Notes: a model not told the origin generated them from the letters alone. Shown: positions 1 through 11,234, numbered from the stretch's first letter. The stretch: DNA of 64,000 nucleotides from Elgaria multicarinata webbii (GCF_023053635.1 NC_086172.1:51626001-51690000); one strand, 5' to 3'. Numbers and translations: made by a program.

Positions 1-633
1 CTCTCTGGCCTTCCTTCTTCTCACATCAGTCCGTTGGTTTCTGTTCACCACTCTGCCGCAAAGATCATCTTCTTGGCTCGCCGCTCTGACCATGTTACTC
101 CGCTTCTGAAATCTCTTCATTGGCTTCCAATTCACTACAGAATCCAATATAAACTTCTCCTGTTAACCTTCAAAGCTTTTCATGGTCTAGCTCCTTCCTA
201 TCTCTCCTCTCTCATCTCACACTATTGCCCCGCTCGTGCTCTTCGCTCCTCTGATGCCATGTTTCTCGCCTGCCCAAGGGCCTCTACTTCCCTTGCTCGG
301 CTTCGTCCATTCTCTTCTGCTGCCCCTTACGCCTGGAATGCTCTTCCAGAACATTTGAGAACTACAAGTTCAACCGCAGCTTTTAAAGCTCAACTAAAAA
401 CTTTTCTTTTTCCTAAAGCTTTTAAAACTTGATGTTGTGCCGACTTCTACTGTTACTTTCTACTGTTAGTTTTACCCTACCCTGTGCTTGCTTACCCTAC
501 CCTGTACCTGTTTGCATTCTCTTCCCCTCCTTATTGTTTTACTATGATTTTATTAGATTGTAAGCCTATGCGGCAGGGTCTTGCTATTTACTGTTTTACT
601 CTGTACAGCACCATGTACACTGATGGTGCTATA

Positions 634-678
<45 letters not shown>
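1..678 (+). mobile_element. L2-like LINE, 3' end (ORF2 C-terminus plus 3' tail)
   Basis: An open frame at about 34-432 encodes the carboxy end of a non-LTR retrotransposon reverse-transcriptase protein. The recognisable blocks are HWLPIHYRIQYK, TFKAFHGLAPSYL, ARALRSS and AAPYAWNALP, which also occur in the copy at 38075-38632. The frame ends at a stop at 430-432. An AT-rich 3' region follows, carrying a tail block (about 560-632: gcggcagggtcttgctattt and accatgtacactgatggtgc). This tail recurs in inverse orientation at 39166-39345 and 21794-21838. The element is cut by the left window edge, so its 5' extent is unknown. The ORF fragment is open throughout, so the copy is fairly young. The exact clade (L2 or a CR1 relative) is inferred. 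Confidence 0.75.
634..678 (+). repeat. (AAT)15 microsatellite
   Basis: Uninterrupted AAT units form the end of the preceding LINE tail. Similar AAT/ATT runs at 4508-4575, 13053-13112 and 31394-31453 suggest that such tails seed microsatellites in this genome. The apparent poly-Asn and poly-Ile frames here are artefacts of the repeat. Confidence 0.95.
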
Positions 679-680
<2 letters not shown>

Positions 681-737
681 ATTTTGGGGGTGTAAGTATT
701 TTTAAAGAATTTAATAAAAACTTAGGTTTATGCCTAC

Positions 738-783
738 AACTCCCAGCATGCCTTGGGTGGAACTCCCAGCATGCCTTGGGTGG
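738..783 (+). repeat. 23-bp perfect tandem duplication with ZNF143-like core
   Basis: The 23-bp unit beginning aactcccagcatgccttggg occurs twice head to tail with no mismatch. Its core (ctacaactcccagcatgc, 735-749) resembles the ZNF143/STAF binding consensus ACTACAAYTCCCAGMATGC. A related core lies inside the palindrome at 14321-14413. Confidence 0.8.
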
Positions 784-1229
784 GAGGCCAGCTTTACTGG
801 TTTTGGCAGCCATTGTGATTCCTAAAGTCAGTCATCCCAATTCCACATAAAAGGAAACAACCCACATAAATGGGCTGCATCCATCTGTGGTGCCTCCTCC
901 CACCTGCCATGTGTGGTTTTAAAACCAGATTCCTGCCAACTGTGAGTGTTGCAGCTTAGATTCCCTGTCATGCCTGCAAGACAAGGGATCTGCCCAGTGG
1001 GACCAAGATCACCTTTGTGACAAGATGTGCTAAAGCAACAGAGGCTCTGTCCAGCCAATGTATCAGGACCAGTACAGAAAGTGCTGGATGGAGGAGGATG
1101 TTGCTCTAGCGCCAGCCAAGCAAGAAGTGAGAGCTTTTATAGCTGCCCCTGTTGAGGCATCCACAGACTCCCGATCTAAACTAAGATTAGGCTCTTGTTT
1201 CCTCCTCCAGAGCTGGGTTCTGAGATACT
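784..1229. other. unique intergenic DNA, no gene seen
   Basis: Mixed-composition sequence without an extended open frame or a repeat I recognise. Confidence 0.5.
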
Positions 1230-1330
1230 ACCAGAGTGCTGTGTTTGTTTTTATTCTTTTGTAAACTCCTTTAGGATTTGTTTCAAATGAGAAGCGGTAT
1301 ATAAATATTGCTCATAAATAAATAAAACCC
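1230..1330 (+). mobile_element. LINE 3' tail fragment
   Basis: The segment ends in gaagcggtatataaatattg followed by AATAAATAAATAAAA. This is a divergent version of the tail block (gcggtatataaatgtaataa) seen at 11163-11234 and elsewhere. Only the tail is recognisable. Confidence 0.5.
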
Positions 1331-2329
1331 TATCACTTCCCAGCATGGCTTTGGCATGGATTGGATCCCATTTTTAGGACAATTCCACAGCTGGTGGAGG
1401 CTGATGGCTCCAATGTCACTGGGACTGTACATCCGCTCTGGGTTTCAGTCAGAATGGTAAAGCAGCTATCCAAGGTGATGAACCTATTTTGGGGTTTGGG
1501 TTCAGCACGTTGGACAGCTCCTTCAGAGTTCTGGGTGGTTTTGACTGACATCTGAGCCACAGCCCCACTGACATCTGAGCCACCAGTCTGTACTGTTCCA
1601 CAGGTTGTGGCATACTGCCAGTAAGGGGTGTGTTTTTTGTGCAATCCAAGGAGCAACAGTAAAAGTCAGAATGTATGTCTCTGAGATACTGGCTTTTATT
1701 GGATGTAAGAATGCAATTCTAAATAATCTCACACAACTGAAAGAAATAGCATCGGCTCTGTGTGGGTAACTTTGGGTTGTAAGAATTATTTCTCAGGTCA
1801 ATATTGAGAAACACTGTCCTCTCCTCCAGGAGTCTGTTTTTCGCCTTTCTTCCCAAAGACATCTCTGGACAGTGAATACTATCAACAATTCATCAAAGCA
1901 ATAAATATTCTTTTCAAGTTCTCTTCTTGATTTTTCTAACACACATCTGATTATCCTGCTGGTGTTACTAGTAAAAAACAAAAGAGGATCTGTATTAACC
2001 AGAAAGTATTATGGCACCCACCTGCCCAGCCCAAAATACAAACTAGTTTCATTAAATAATGAGCAGCCAGAAGATGTTATTTTCTTGACTTGGTCTTTAT
2101 CATTCAGCTTGTTCAAAGACAAAAATAATTCCATAGTTGTTGTTTTCTCTGGTAAGAGCCTCCCAACCTCTCAGTTCCATAATTGGATTGAGGTCCTTTC
2201 CTGGTAGCTCAACCCTATGGCTGCATCTGTTGGAAGTATGGGTGCAACTCAGCAGGCTTCAAAGGGAAAACAAAGAGAATGAAGAGAGGACCTCCAAGTT
2301 TCCTAGTTTGTCCTTTGACCTGTGCTGAC
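1331..2329. other. unique intergenic DNA
   Basis: No convincing gene. A 17-bp duplication (actgacatctgagccac at 1544-1560 and again from about 1567) creates overlapping small frames with no protein resemblance. The rest shows no repeat I recognise. Confidence 0.5.
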
Positions 2330-2550
2330 CTCCCTTCTATTGCTAGACTGGCATTCTTAGGGTTGCTGACCTCACTTCCTCCTTCTTTATGCTCTTGCCT
2401 CTAGCGAGGAGATATCTTTTGGGTCTCCCTCCATGCTAGGTTGGAGACTGTCCTACCCAACATGTATTTCCTGCAATAAAATGCAAGCTTCCTTATTCCT
2501 TTGACCCTGAGTCTCCAGTGTGATTCATCCAGGGTAAAGTGTGCTCCTTC
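2330..2550 (+). mobile_element. possible old LTR fragment (retroviral kind)
   Basis: A polyadenylation signal AATAAA (2475-2480) lies between pyrimidine-rich blocks (cctcacttcctccttcttta; cctttgaccctgagtctcc). The composition is like the R/U5 part of an endogenous retrovirus LTR. No terminal TG/CA pair, target duplication or internal region could be assigned, so this is a weak fossil call. An ordinary polyadenylated repeat is the alternative. Confidence 0.25.
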
Positions 2551-3500
2551 AGGCAGGATTTCACACAGCTCAGCTTCAGATTAAGTTGATTCAAGTTCAT
2601 AATGTGAGTAATCTATTAATTGAGTGTAGGCATCTTCTGAAAGCAGCACTCCTTTCGTGCAAGGTGCTTCCACCCCATTTTGGCTGTTCCACTCCTCTTC
2701 AGCATGTGGTCCTGGAACAGCAGTCTCATCCAGTGCTGTTCAGAAGGACCCCCTGGCCCTCTTGACATGAGGCAGGTCACTGCGAGGAGGGGAAGTTCCT
2801 TTCTGGCAGCTTTTTTCTGCTGATAGTTCTCAGTATTGAAGCCTCCAGTTTCTCCCCAAAAGAACCAGTAGATGTCGACTAAATGCAACTCCTCGGTGCT
2901 TCTGTTGTTAAAATTGATTACACATTGCTATTGCTGCTATTCCACTATGGGCGCTGGGATTTTGAGGGGTTGTTTTTGAACGGTCCCATTAGTGTTCCAA
3001 AGGTAAATTAACTTTAAAGGAAAGCTCAGGGCTAAGTGCTTTTGAGAAGCTCGTCCATCACTTATGAAATGCAGGCAGAAAGGTACTCCAGAAGCAATTT
3101 GTGCACAGAGTACAGCAGTGTTCTTGCACGGGCCCCATGTATTTCAATGGTACTTGGGCAGGAGAACTTGCCACTAGATTGTGCCTGTGTTCATTACAGG
3201 CAATAACCGCTTCACCTAGGGCCCCATTGCTGGCTCATATAAACAAGCTCACAGGGATGGACGGGCAAACAAGAAAGGCCTCCAGAGCTGCAAGACAGCG
3301 TTTCTCTGAGCTCATTAGAAGCTGCTCTGCTGTTAAATATTTCACCATCCCTCGATTCACGAGTTTAAAAATATTTAGCCACATAATATTATGTGGTGAG
3401 ATCCTTCGACTTTGGCTTGCGATACAGAAAAACGGGAGGCGATATTCTGGCGAATAAATAGATGTTAAGTAGACTAGATCCAGCAATACTAAGCTTTGCT
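2551..3500. other. unique intergenic DNA
   Basis: Several short open frames occur on both strands, but none resembles a known protein. No repeat is recognised. Confidence 0.5.
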
Positions 3501-3504
3501 TCTT

Positions 3505-3595
3505 TTAAAATCTATTTTAAAGTGTTTATTCTGTTTTTATTTTATTTTATCTTGTACACTGGGAGCAGTATATAAATATTGAAAAATTAATAAGT
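3505..3595 (+). mobile_element. degenerate LINE 3' tail
   Basis: A T-rich run leads to gggagcagtatataaatatt followed by A-rich sequence. The order matches the tail block of the L2-like family, strongly diverged. Confidence 0.4.
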
Positions 3596-3797
3596 GCAGA
3601 TATCCAAATAAGAGGCTTGTGCTCATGTTTTGAAGGGGATGCCAATGAAAACAGCAAGTGACCCTTTCCACACCTTTCCACATTGCTATTAACACACTGC
3701 TTAATCATATGTAGAAACCAGGTAGGCACAAGCTCCAAACACAGTTACTACAGCATTTTGGAATAATCTGAAGAATAATCTACATTGTACTCTTACT

Positions 3798-4031
3798 GGT
3801 GCCAACTGAAGACCTTCTTATTTTCCCGGGCATTTCAGTCTTTCAGGTTTTTTTAAAAATCTGTTACTGCATTTTAAATCTTTATTTTGCTGGTAGTTTT
3901 TGTTTTGGGTTTTATTTCTATTTATACTGTGGTTTTAAATTTTTAAACTTTTGTAGCACATCTTATGGTTTTAATTGTTGCAAACTACCCAGAAAGCTTC
4001 AGCTATTGAGTGGTTTAGAAATATAATAAAT
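3798..4031 (+). mobile_element. L2-like LINE 3' end
   Basis: It begins with the coding remnant gtgccaactgaagaccttctta, the end of the ORF2 motif vKTFLF. A T-rich 3' region follows, then the tail block aactacccagaaagcttcag with A-rich end ataataaatg. It is collinear with 10968-11234 but more diverged, so it is an older copy of the same family. Confidence 0.65.
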
Positions 4032-4209
4032 GCACAAAGAGGTGTATAAAAGTATGGAATGTGGGGTGGGGGGAGAATTCTCACTGTCTCATAATCTTAG
4101 AAACTGGGATCATCCAAACAAGCTGAATGGTGGGAGATTCTGGACAAATAAAAGGAAGGACTTCTTCACACAGCACATAAATTATGGAATTTCACTAAAA
4201 TGTTATACA

Positions 4210-4265
4210 CATTTAGGAGCAAGTTACATTGAATGCAATAGGACTTACTTCTGAGTAGGAGTGCC
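4210..4265 (+). repeat. short interspersed motif (gacttacttctgagta type)
   Basis: The block aataggacttacttctgagt belongs to an old repeat also seen at 8222-8265, at 29672-29726 continued at 30230-30262, and near 58130-58190. Its parent element is not identified. Confidence 0.45.
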
Positions 4266-4327
4266 CTAACATCTTAAATGTTATGAATGTTACTAAATGT
4301 TAAATTTGATTAGATTACTTTGTCTAC

Positions 4328-4445
4328 GGGTTAGATCCAGACTTAGGGTAGGACAATTGAAATCAGTGGAGCTTAAGTTAGTCATAATGCAAGTCCCATT
4401 GATTTCAAAAAATCAAATCAAGTATGACTTAGTATGGCTCTAACC
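4328..4445. mobile_element. palindromic MITE, about 118 bp
   Basis: The ends read gggttagatcc and ggctctaaccc. The inner arms pair ttgaaatcagtggagctt with aagtcccattgatttcaa. This foldback structure without coding capacity marks a non-autonomous DNA transposon. Superfamily not assigned, and no clear target duplication. Confidence 0.6.
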
Positions 4446-4507
4446 CTATTTTTTTACAGCTTTTAAAATGCTACATTATTTTTTGCTTTGTATTTTGTGG
4501 TCAACTT

Positions 4508-4521
4508 TTATTATTATTATT

Positions 4522-4575
<54 letters not shown>
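4508..4575. repeat. (ATT)n to (AAT)n microsatellite
   Basis: A short ATT run flips to a long AAT run. It abuts the tail of the minus-strand LINE at 4576-4690. Confidence 0.95.
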
Positions 4576-4690
4576 TAATTACATTTATTTACTGCCCCAT
4601 AGCCGAACCTCTCTGGGTGGTTTACAAAAGTTAAAAACAGTGAACTTTAAAGACAAATATACAAAATTTTAAACCATTAAATAAATGTCG
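4576..4690 (-). mobile_element. L2-like LINE 3' tail, minus strand
   Basis: Read on the minus strand, it gives the T-rich 3' region followed by gtaaaccacccagagaggtt and the A-rich end. This is the same tail family as 10968-11234. Confidence 0.65.
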
Positions 4691-4808
4691 GAAGATGGGA
4701 CATTTGCAACAGGGCAGTAACAGCTATTCACTCTCTTTATGGTGTAGTTTCAACTCCAAGTGTCAGCTTCCCTGAGATTTTGTCATATTGAGCTGCCTTA
4801 TTTTTCAC

Positions 4809-4854
4809 CTTGGTTCAAAGTCAAATGAACATGTCCATTTGACTTTGAACCAAG
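4809..4854. repeat. perfect 19-bp inverted repeat, 8-nt loop
   Basis: Arm cttggttcaaagtcaaatg (4809-4827) is followed by loop aacatgtc and the exact reverse complement of the arm (4836-4854). There is no terminator context in a eukaryote. It is a possible short foldback or small-RNA-like hairpin of unknown role. Confidence 0.85.
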
Positions 4855-5433
4855 TCAAAATTTAACAAAACCAGATGGGGAAAAACCAACAGCAGTAATT
4901 ATCCAGCCTGTATCTCAGTCTTTCCTTGTATGTAGGAGTTCCTGATACTCTAGATGTAAAGATTGGCAGCTGAGCAAGAACACTGCTTCATTAAAAAAAA
5001 GGAAAAAAGATGCTCAGTCAGCCCCCCTGGGTTGACTGATATGCATCACTTGGACAGATAGAATACTTGCAAGTCAGAACTCATTAGAAAGAGAGAGATC
5101 AGATTTAAAAAATGGATGGGATTTGGCAGCTAATAAATCTAGACAGATATTGAGTAGTGCCTTAGACATAGAAACACACATGTGGAGGGATAGGAATTCA
5201 AAAGGCCTATTTTTGTGTTGAAAATTATATGATTGGCTACATGACAACATTGTTGAAACTTTTGTGCTATCAGCCACTTCCTTCTTTTCTTTATACTCCA
5301 GTAGCTTAAATGTTAGGCATCACAGGAGATCTGCAACATTGTAGGAATTCATGTCATTTCCCATGCAAACATTTTCTGTAGACTTACATGACAGTTCTTA
5401 GTTAAGCAGACAGGTTTCAATCCAAGGAGGGTT
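4855..5433. other. unique intergenic DNA
   Basis: AT-rich. No gene or recognised repeat. Confidence 0.5.
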
Positions 5434-5940
5434 AGACTAAGCAGGAGTGGTCAAACTCCAGGCAGCAGTCAGAACCCAGTCAGTCAGTGAGGATCAGGCA
5501 ACAGCAGGAGTGGTCAAGGTAACAAGAAGAAGGTCAAGCACAGTAAATCAGTCAGGTGCCTTACTGACTGATTTACGGTACAGAATCAGGGTGCTCTCAT
5601 GGACTTTAAGGTGCCAGAGTTCTTGGGTGCTTGGTGGTGGCCCAGCATCTTCCTCTGCCTCTGAAGCTGAACTCTTAGCTTCTCTAAGAAGCAGATTCAA
5701 AGGCCACATCCTTGAGGGCCCCGGACCATCTTGGCTAATGCCAGGATCTTCTGAGGAGCCAACTGGCTCTGCTGGTTCTGGCTCCTCCTCTGAAGATGAT
5801 TCCAGTGGTGGCATAACATCTAGGACCATGACAAGCACAAGCTTGAGACCTGCCTACCACCACTCCTGCCAAATGGATGGTTGTCACTCACAATCACCAA
5901 GAAGCTGTGCAGACCCAGATAGTGAACAAGACTAATTCTC
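5434..5940 (-). other. unclassified segment with acidic open frame (5548-5838, minus)
   Basis: A minus-strand frame of 96 codons encodes an acidic, Ser/Glu/Pro-rich peptide (blocks LESSSEEEPEPAEPVGSSED and SASEAEEDAGPPPS), with an overlapping open frame on the plus strand. GC content is higher than in the flanks. The peptide has the look of a low-complexity segment of a transposon ORF, but I recognise no domain, splice sites or ATG context. A perfect 13-bp hairpin (gtaaatcagtcag, 5543-5555 with 5564-5576) sits at one edge. It may be a fragment of an unidentified retroelement. Confidence 0.35.
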
Positions 5941-8221
5941 ATCTGGATAAATGCAGACAGCAGGGTCCCTACCTTTAGCATTCACCTTTGCAAGCCTCAA
6001 CATTTAGGATTTGTAGTCCTGAAGCAGTGGGACTTAAAAGCAATCTATCTAGAGTAACAGATTTGGAAGGCATAAAGCTCACGTACAAGGAGTTATTTTA
6101 CCAGCATCAATAGGAAACAGTTACTGAATTCAATCCAGTGGTGAAGTTTGCAAAGAGATTTTGAAGATTTCTAACATATTTTCTACATTTCAAAGTATGT
6201 TTCCCTGTTTTGTTTTTGAATATACAGTTACATTTTAAATCTTTTTTTGTAAATTCTTGATTGTTACTCTTTGCTTTGTTGAGAAAGTTAGCATCGGTTT
6301 CCCTGCCTGCTTAGAATAGTCAGCTTCCCATGCCCATATATCAGAATCTGGGAAGACTCTTAGAACAGAATTACAACCTCTTCAAGAAAAGATCATACCC
6401 TTACATAGTGCTACTCCTCCAAGCACCACACAAGACAATGATCTACGATTACTGTTAGAAAATTGTGTCTTAAAATGCCATCCTACTGCTCCATAATTCC
6501 TCCCTGGCAGATCACCTCTGCCTATGATCAGAAGGGTTTTTCTAATTTCCAGTACTGAACAAGACTGTGAAACATCAGCCAGTTGCTCACTTTCTTATCG
6601 CTCCCAAGTAATTACACCTTAGGCAATGACTTGCATCCAGTGTATGTCTGTGAATTTATTCTGTTTGTTGAATGAAATGAAACCGTTGCCCGACCCTCCT
6701 GGTGGCAAAACATAAACAATTTACACCGTCAAGTTAAAATATGGAAGATGCTTACTTTATGCCTTCGATAACTGGAGCCTTCCTTTTGCAGATTTAATTG
6801 CAATAAAGTTATTTTATGAAACTGTAGGTGGTGTTTTTACATTTTAAATCTATTTGATTTTTACATAAGTGGTACTTCCCACGAGTGAGATAATAAAAGA
6901 TATGCAATTGGAAAATGGGGTTCTTGAAGTTCCTGCATGGCATCTTAAAAGCAGGGACTGTAATCCCATTTCCATTTTTCTTGACAAAAGAAAGTACAGG
7001 TAGCACTTATTAATACATGCAATTCATCATTATTCTTTCACTTTCATACAATAAGAGAAGGGCATGATTTAACACTTGGGTGGGATTTCAGAATATCTTT
7101 ATGTCTTTATGTCAACAGGGAGAAACATTTAAGGCAGGGATAGAAAACAAATGGGCCTAATCCAACCTGTGGAGATTCCCCATCTAACCAGTGGTGGTTT
7201 AGGTTCTTCCTGTGGGTCAGGCCCCACTCACTCCCCTCCTGAAGCCCCTCCCCACACTGATAATGTTGAGCCCCATCAAAGTCTATGAGAAAGAAAACAG
7301 GCAATAACTGATGGACCTCACTTTTCATCAAACTATACATTCCTACAAATAAGCCATTTATTAACTTTTTAACCTCAAAATCAGCACAGACCATCCTCAA
7401 ACCAATCCTCATTTTTAGTATAAGCTGTAGAAATGACTGTTTCCTGGTTATAATAGCAGAATGTGATTCATCTGAATTCCTCTTAACATAGAGCCACAAC
7501 TGTGGCCATATAATAGAGACAGAGATGGAGACAAAAAGACACAACCTCTACCACAGACGTGTGTTCTCCTAACAAAAGAGCAATATTTCTGCATACACAC
7601 AGAATGAGAGGGGGGGAGGGCTCCTCTAAATGAGTAATTTATTGCACGCTCATGATTGGCCACTCATGGAAGACTTTGGGTCGATTTCATGATGTTGTCA
7701 ACAACCAGGATGTCTCCTACAGAATCCTCTGGAAATCCTGGAATAAAAAGAAGCACTTTGAAAGTAGTAGAAGCCAGGGAACAGCAGGATCATCCACCAC
7801 TAGATGGCACTGTCTCGAATAGAACTCAGTGGAACTGAACAGAGGGGAAGTATTCAATTCAAAGCCCTTGTTGCCCTTCTCCTCCCATGTAATGCAGCCT
7901 ATAAGAATCACACCAAAAAACCAGGAAGCACAAAATTACTGGGTAAACAATGTAATTTCCCTTAATGCAGAGAAGCTCCGAGGGAGAGAGAGAGAGAGAG
8001 GGGCTCTATTGCACTATGAACTCAGATAGGGACTCAAGGAATATTTTTTTTTTTAAAAAAAAGTCAAATACATGGGATTTTTTTTAAAAAAAGAAATGGG
8101 GTGGGGGGAGCTTAAACCCTTCACTCACAAAAAGCCATAGTCCCTAAATACACAGCACTTCCAGAGACAACTACAACAAATTCCACACACCCCTTCAAAT
8201 TAGTGCATGGAAGTGAGACTC
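5941..8221. other. unique intergenic DNA
   Basis: Mostly AT-rich. It holds a (GA) run at 7983-8001, T-rich and A-rich runs around 8043-8092, and short unconvincing frames (for example minus 7107-7544, 145 codons, with no protein resemblance). No gene recognised. Confidence 0.5.
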
Positions 8222-8265
8222 ATTGCATGCAATAGAATTTACTTCTGAGTAGACATGTCTTGGAT
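8222..8265 (+). repeat. short interspersed motif (acttctgagtag type)
   Basis: The block gcaatagaatttacttctga matches the motif at 4210-4265. Parent element unknown. Confidence 0.45.
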
Positions 8266-8624
8266 TGAAATGAAAATCAAGCAGCAGCAATGATCAAATG
8301 AAGAATAAAAGAACACACACACAGTAAGCAAGTTGTTAATTGTAGGAGTATTGTGCTGAAAAGGAGAGGAAATTCTCAGTAACATCTCTTACCAGGGGCT
8401 TCATTATACAATAAGGGCCCAACGACCGGTCCAAAATCTCATCAGCTGGCCTGAACTCAATGCTGGGTAATTCATTCACTGGTAAATTTCTTTTCTCAGA
8501 ATTAGGATGGAAAAAATTAGTTATTTTGGACTGCTTATGGGCCTTAACAAGGGATGCTACATCATCGATCACTGGTACCAATCCCAACGGTCAGTGCATG
8601 AATCAGGGCTAGTGGCTAGCCACC

Positions 8625-8870
8625 TTTGGAGGCCACCAGGTTGGGGAAGGACTCCTTTAAACAAAAAAAAGAGAAGTAGGTGGCCCTAAGTTGTTCATCA
8701 TCAGTTTTTGTTTGTTTGTTTAATGATTGTTACATTGTAAGGGTTGTTTTAAATTGTTGATTTGTGGTTTTATTCCTGCTGTTGGCTGCCTTGATGTGGT
8801 TTTATCTTTGTGATTGACTTCAATGGGAAGTGCTCCTAGGGAAGTGTATATAGGATTGCTCCACCATGTC
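8625..8870 (+). repeat. unclassified interspersed repeat
   Basis: The segment from ccaccaggttggggaagg through agaagtaggtggccctaagt is nearly repeated at 38885-38960. It is followed by a T-rich region with weak likeness to LINE 3' regions. The parent family is not identified. Confidence 0.5.
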
Positions 8871-9100
8871 TTACGATTTAGCCAAGTGCAATATGCACAG
8901 TTAGAGGTTCGTTATCTTTGCTCTTCTATTAACATGTTCCCCCATGTTGTTTTTTTAAAGGCATCAAATAAAAGCACAGGTTTTTGAGTAGGATTTTAAG
9001 AAAGGTCATTCTGCTTATTAAAGGGGAACAATGACATATTGTCTAGCTGTTGAATGTCAAAAGATTTTTAACACCTAATACTGAACTTGAAGGGAGTGAA

Positions 9101-9200
9101 GCATGATGGTGTTTTGAACTGAAGTTCCATCATGCCTGGTTATTGGCCATGCTGGCAGAAGTTGATGGTAGTTGTAGTCCAAAACATTTGCAGGGCACCA
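9101..9200 (+). repeat. interspersed repeat (ggtagttgtagtccaaaa type)
   Basis: The block tagttgtagtccaaaacatt with gcagggcacca is shared with 45811-45850 (plus) and 58586-58680 (minus). It ends exactly where the palindromic MITE at 9201 begins, so the MITE probably inserted into it. Confidence 0.5.
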
Positions 9201-9846
9201 GGGCAGGATCTACACTATTGCTTTAAAATGGTTTTTAACAGTAGTGACAACTGTTGGGGCCCAGCGGCAGGGCTAGATGGGGCGATATCCCGGTAATTGT
9301 CCCGGGATCGTCCCTGTGCGTCCACATGATGCAAGGGGATCCTGGGAGCAGGGAGGGATGATCTCTCCCTTGACCCGGGATATCACCCTACCATTAAATT
9401 CCAATTTTCCCACAGTCTCGGGATGATCCCGAGACCATGGAATGTGTGGCCCACTGTCCCGTTTTCGTCCTGACTCCACACAAGTAACCATGAGGACCCG
9501 GGACCTGGGCACGGAGCTCCTTAGGAGCTCTGTGCCCATCGAGGGTGGGGTGGGGGAGCGTGAGGTGTGTTTTTGTTTAAAAAAACCCACCACACTCACA
9601 GTTTGTGCAGATGTGCTCCTACGCTCCTCTCTGATTAAAAAACCAAAACAAAATGGTGGCCACGACGTCCTCTTCTCCCTGGGATGTCGCACAGCATGTG
9701 TTTATGAGGGGGACGATCTCATGATCGTAAAATCATGAGATCATACCCCTCCACTCCCCTCGTTTAGCCATGCCCCAGGACACACTCCTTATACAGTTTT
9801 CAAACAGTTTCAAAGTGTCATATCCTGCTTGGTGTAGATCTGTCCC
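9201..9846. mobile_element. palindromic MITE split by another MITE
   Basis: The left half (9201-9264) begins gggcaggatctacactattg. The right half (9776-9846) ends cttggtgtagatctgtccc. Put in order, the two halves correspond to the reverse complement of the uninterrupted copy at 46660-46791, through the junction ggggcccaggacac. The intervening 9265-9775 is therefore a later insertion. The element is non-coding and belongs to the same TIR class as 60824-60897. Confidence 0.75.
9265..9775. mobile_element. CpG-rich MITE, copy 1 (511 bp)
   Basis: Terminal inverted repeats are ggcagggctaga at the left and tttagccatgcc at the right. The interior carries cccgggat blocks and an inner palindrome (ggagctccttaggagctc). 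It is collinear with the copy at 32736-33210 for most of its length. The flanking cag (9262-9264 and 9776-9778) is a 3-bp target duplication in the host MITE. No transposase is encoded. A 3-bp target suggests a PIF/Harbinger-like mobiliser, which is an inference. Confidence 0.75.
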
Positions 9847-10967
9847 GGGATGTGAAGTAGTGGCTCTGCAGAGGTTTACACAAAGAGAGAGCGAAGACAG
9901 GGATAACAAAAAACATACAGTCACCACCACCTCCAGGGGAAGCGTACCAACGTAAAGTCTCTGGGTGGGAAGGTTAACTTTATACATCAGGTACTTCTGC
10001 CACTGTGGCTAATGGCGAGCTTGCTTGCTCCTGAAAAGCAGAGGAGAGCCATCACAGACCTGGGCTTTACTTGCCATTTCCCCACCCACCCATCCAGTTA
10101 CTGTTTTTTTTCCCTCCTTCCTGGATTAGTGACATCAATGATCCAAGCCAACCAAGGATTGTGCACCACCATGACATCATGGTGGCACATAGCCAAATTA
10201 ATTTGTCTATGACATGACATCACTAAGGGCAAGTGAAGCCAGTTGAGAGGGTGGTGGTGGCAATAAACAAACAGGCAAATGTTTTCACAAGCAGTGCCAA
10301 AAATATTTAACCAAAGAGATGTCTTGTTAAAGAATGGCCAACAATATTAATGATAAAATTGGGACTGTCTCCATCCTAACCTGAATGTTTCCAAGAAATC
10401 AACCTTATAGAAATTAGCAAATATTTCAGAATACTTCATGAAGAAACCACTTTCTTTCCATGTAAACTTGGCACTATATTTAATTAATGTGTTATTTCCC
10501 TCTTGAGGTCAGCAGAGTGGCAGTTAAAAACTGCAGTGTCACAAGGGTCCATAATTCACTGGCAGTGAGTTAGTATGAAACGACAAAGAGGCATGAAGGA
10601 GGGAAGGTTTTAATTTGGTTAATGGAAACCAGATTCTCAAGGGAGACATTTTTTAAAAAAAAAAATCACATAATCTTAACAGACAAAAGTAACCAAAAAA
10701 GAGAAAGAAAACATTTGTGTGTTTGAGTAAGTGATCATTTCATGCAATCTTTTTAAATATTTGCTCTTTTACCAGAAGGGTTGTTAACAGTTCCATTCAA
10801 CTTTAAAGCCCTGTTTAGGGATTTAGTATCCAAGGGTACTCAATACGTGAGTGGGCTTTCCAAAACACATGGGCTGGCCGTGTCCCTCCCTGCTGAGTTG
10901 TGACTGGTGTCAATCTGAAAGAGGGGATTATACATACATGCATACGGCTTACACATGTTAACTTTTT
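9847..10967. other. unique intergenic DNA
   Basis: No gene or recognised repeat. Confidence 0.5.
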
Positions 10968-11234
10968 AGTGCCAGGTCAAGACCTTTCTCTTCTCCCTGG
11001 CATTTAACAGCATTTAACAACATATGCTAAGTTTGTTTGTTTTTTAATGGACCCCTGAACTGTTGTTGTTTAAATGGATACTGTTGTTTTATACTGTTGT
11101 TTTTATATTTTTGATGGTTTTAAATTTTGTATACTTTTTAATGTTCATTGTTTTTAACTTTTGTAAACCGCCCAGAGAGCTTCGGCTATGGGCCGGTATA
11201 TAAATTTAATAAATGAATAAATAAATAAATAAAA
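10968..11234 (+). mobile_element. L2-like LINE 3' end
   Basis: It starts in the ORF2 end (gtgccaggtcaagacctttc, encoding the VKTFLFS motif) and runs through a T-rich 3' region. The tail is gtaaaccgcccagagagctt, then cggctatgggccggtatata, then (AATA)n. This is the clearest example of the window's most frequent LINE tail. Confidence 0.8.

Noticed and set aside
7107-7544. 145-codon minus-strand open frame
   Set aside because: No domain, no splice context, no conservation signal. Likely chance.
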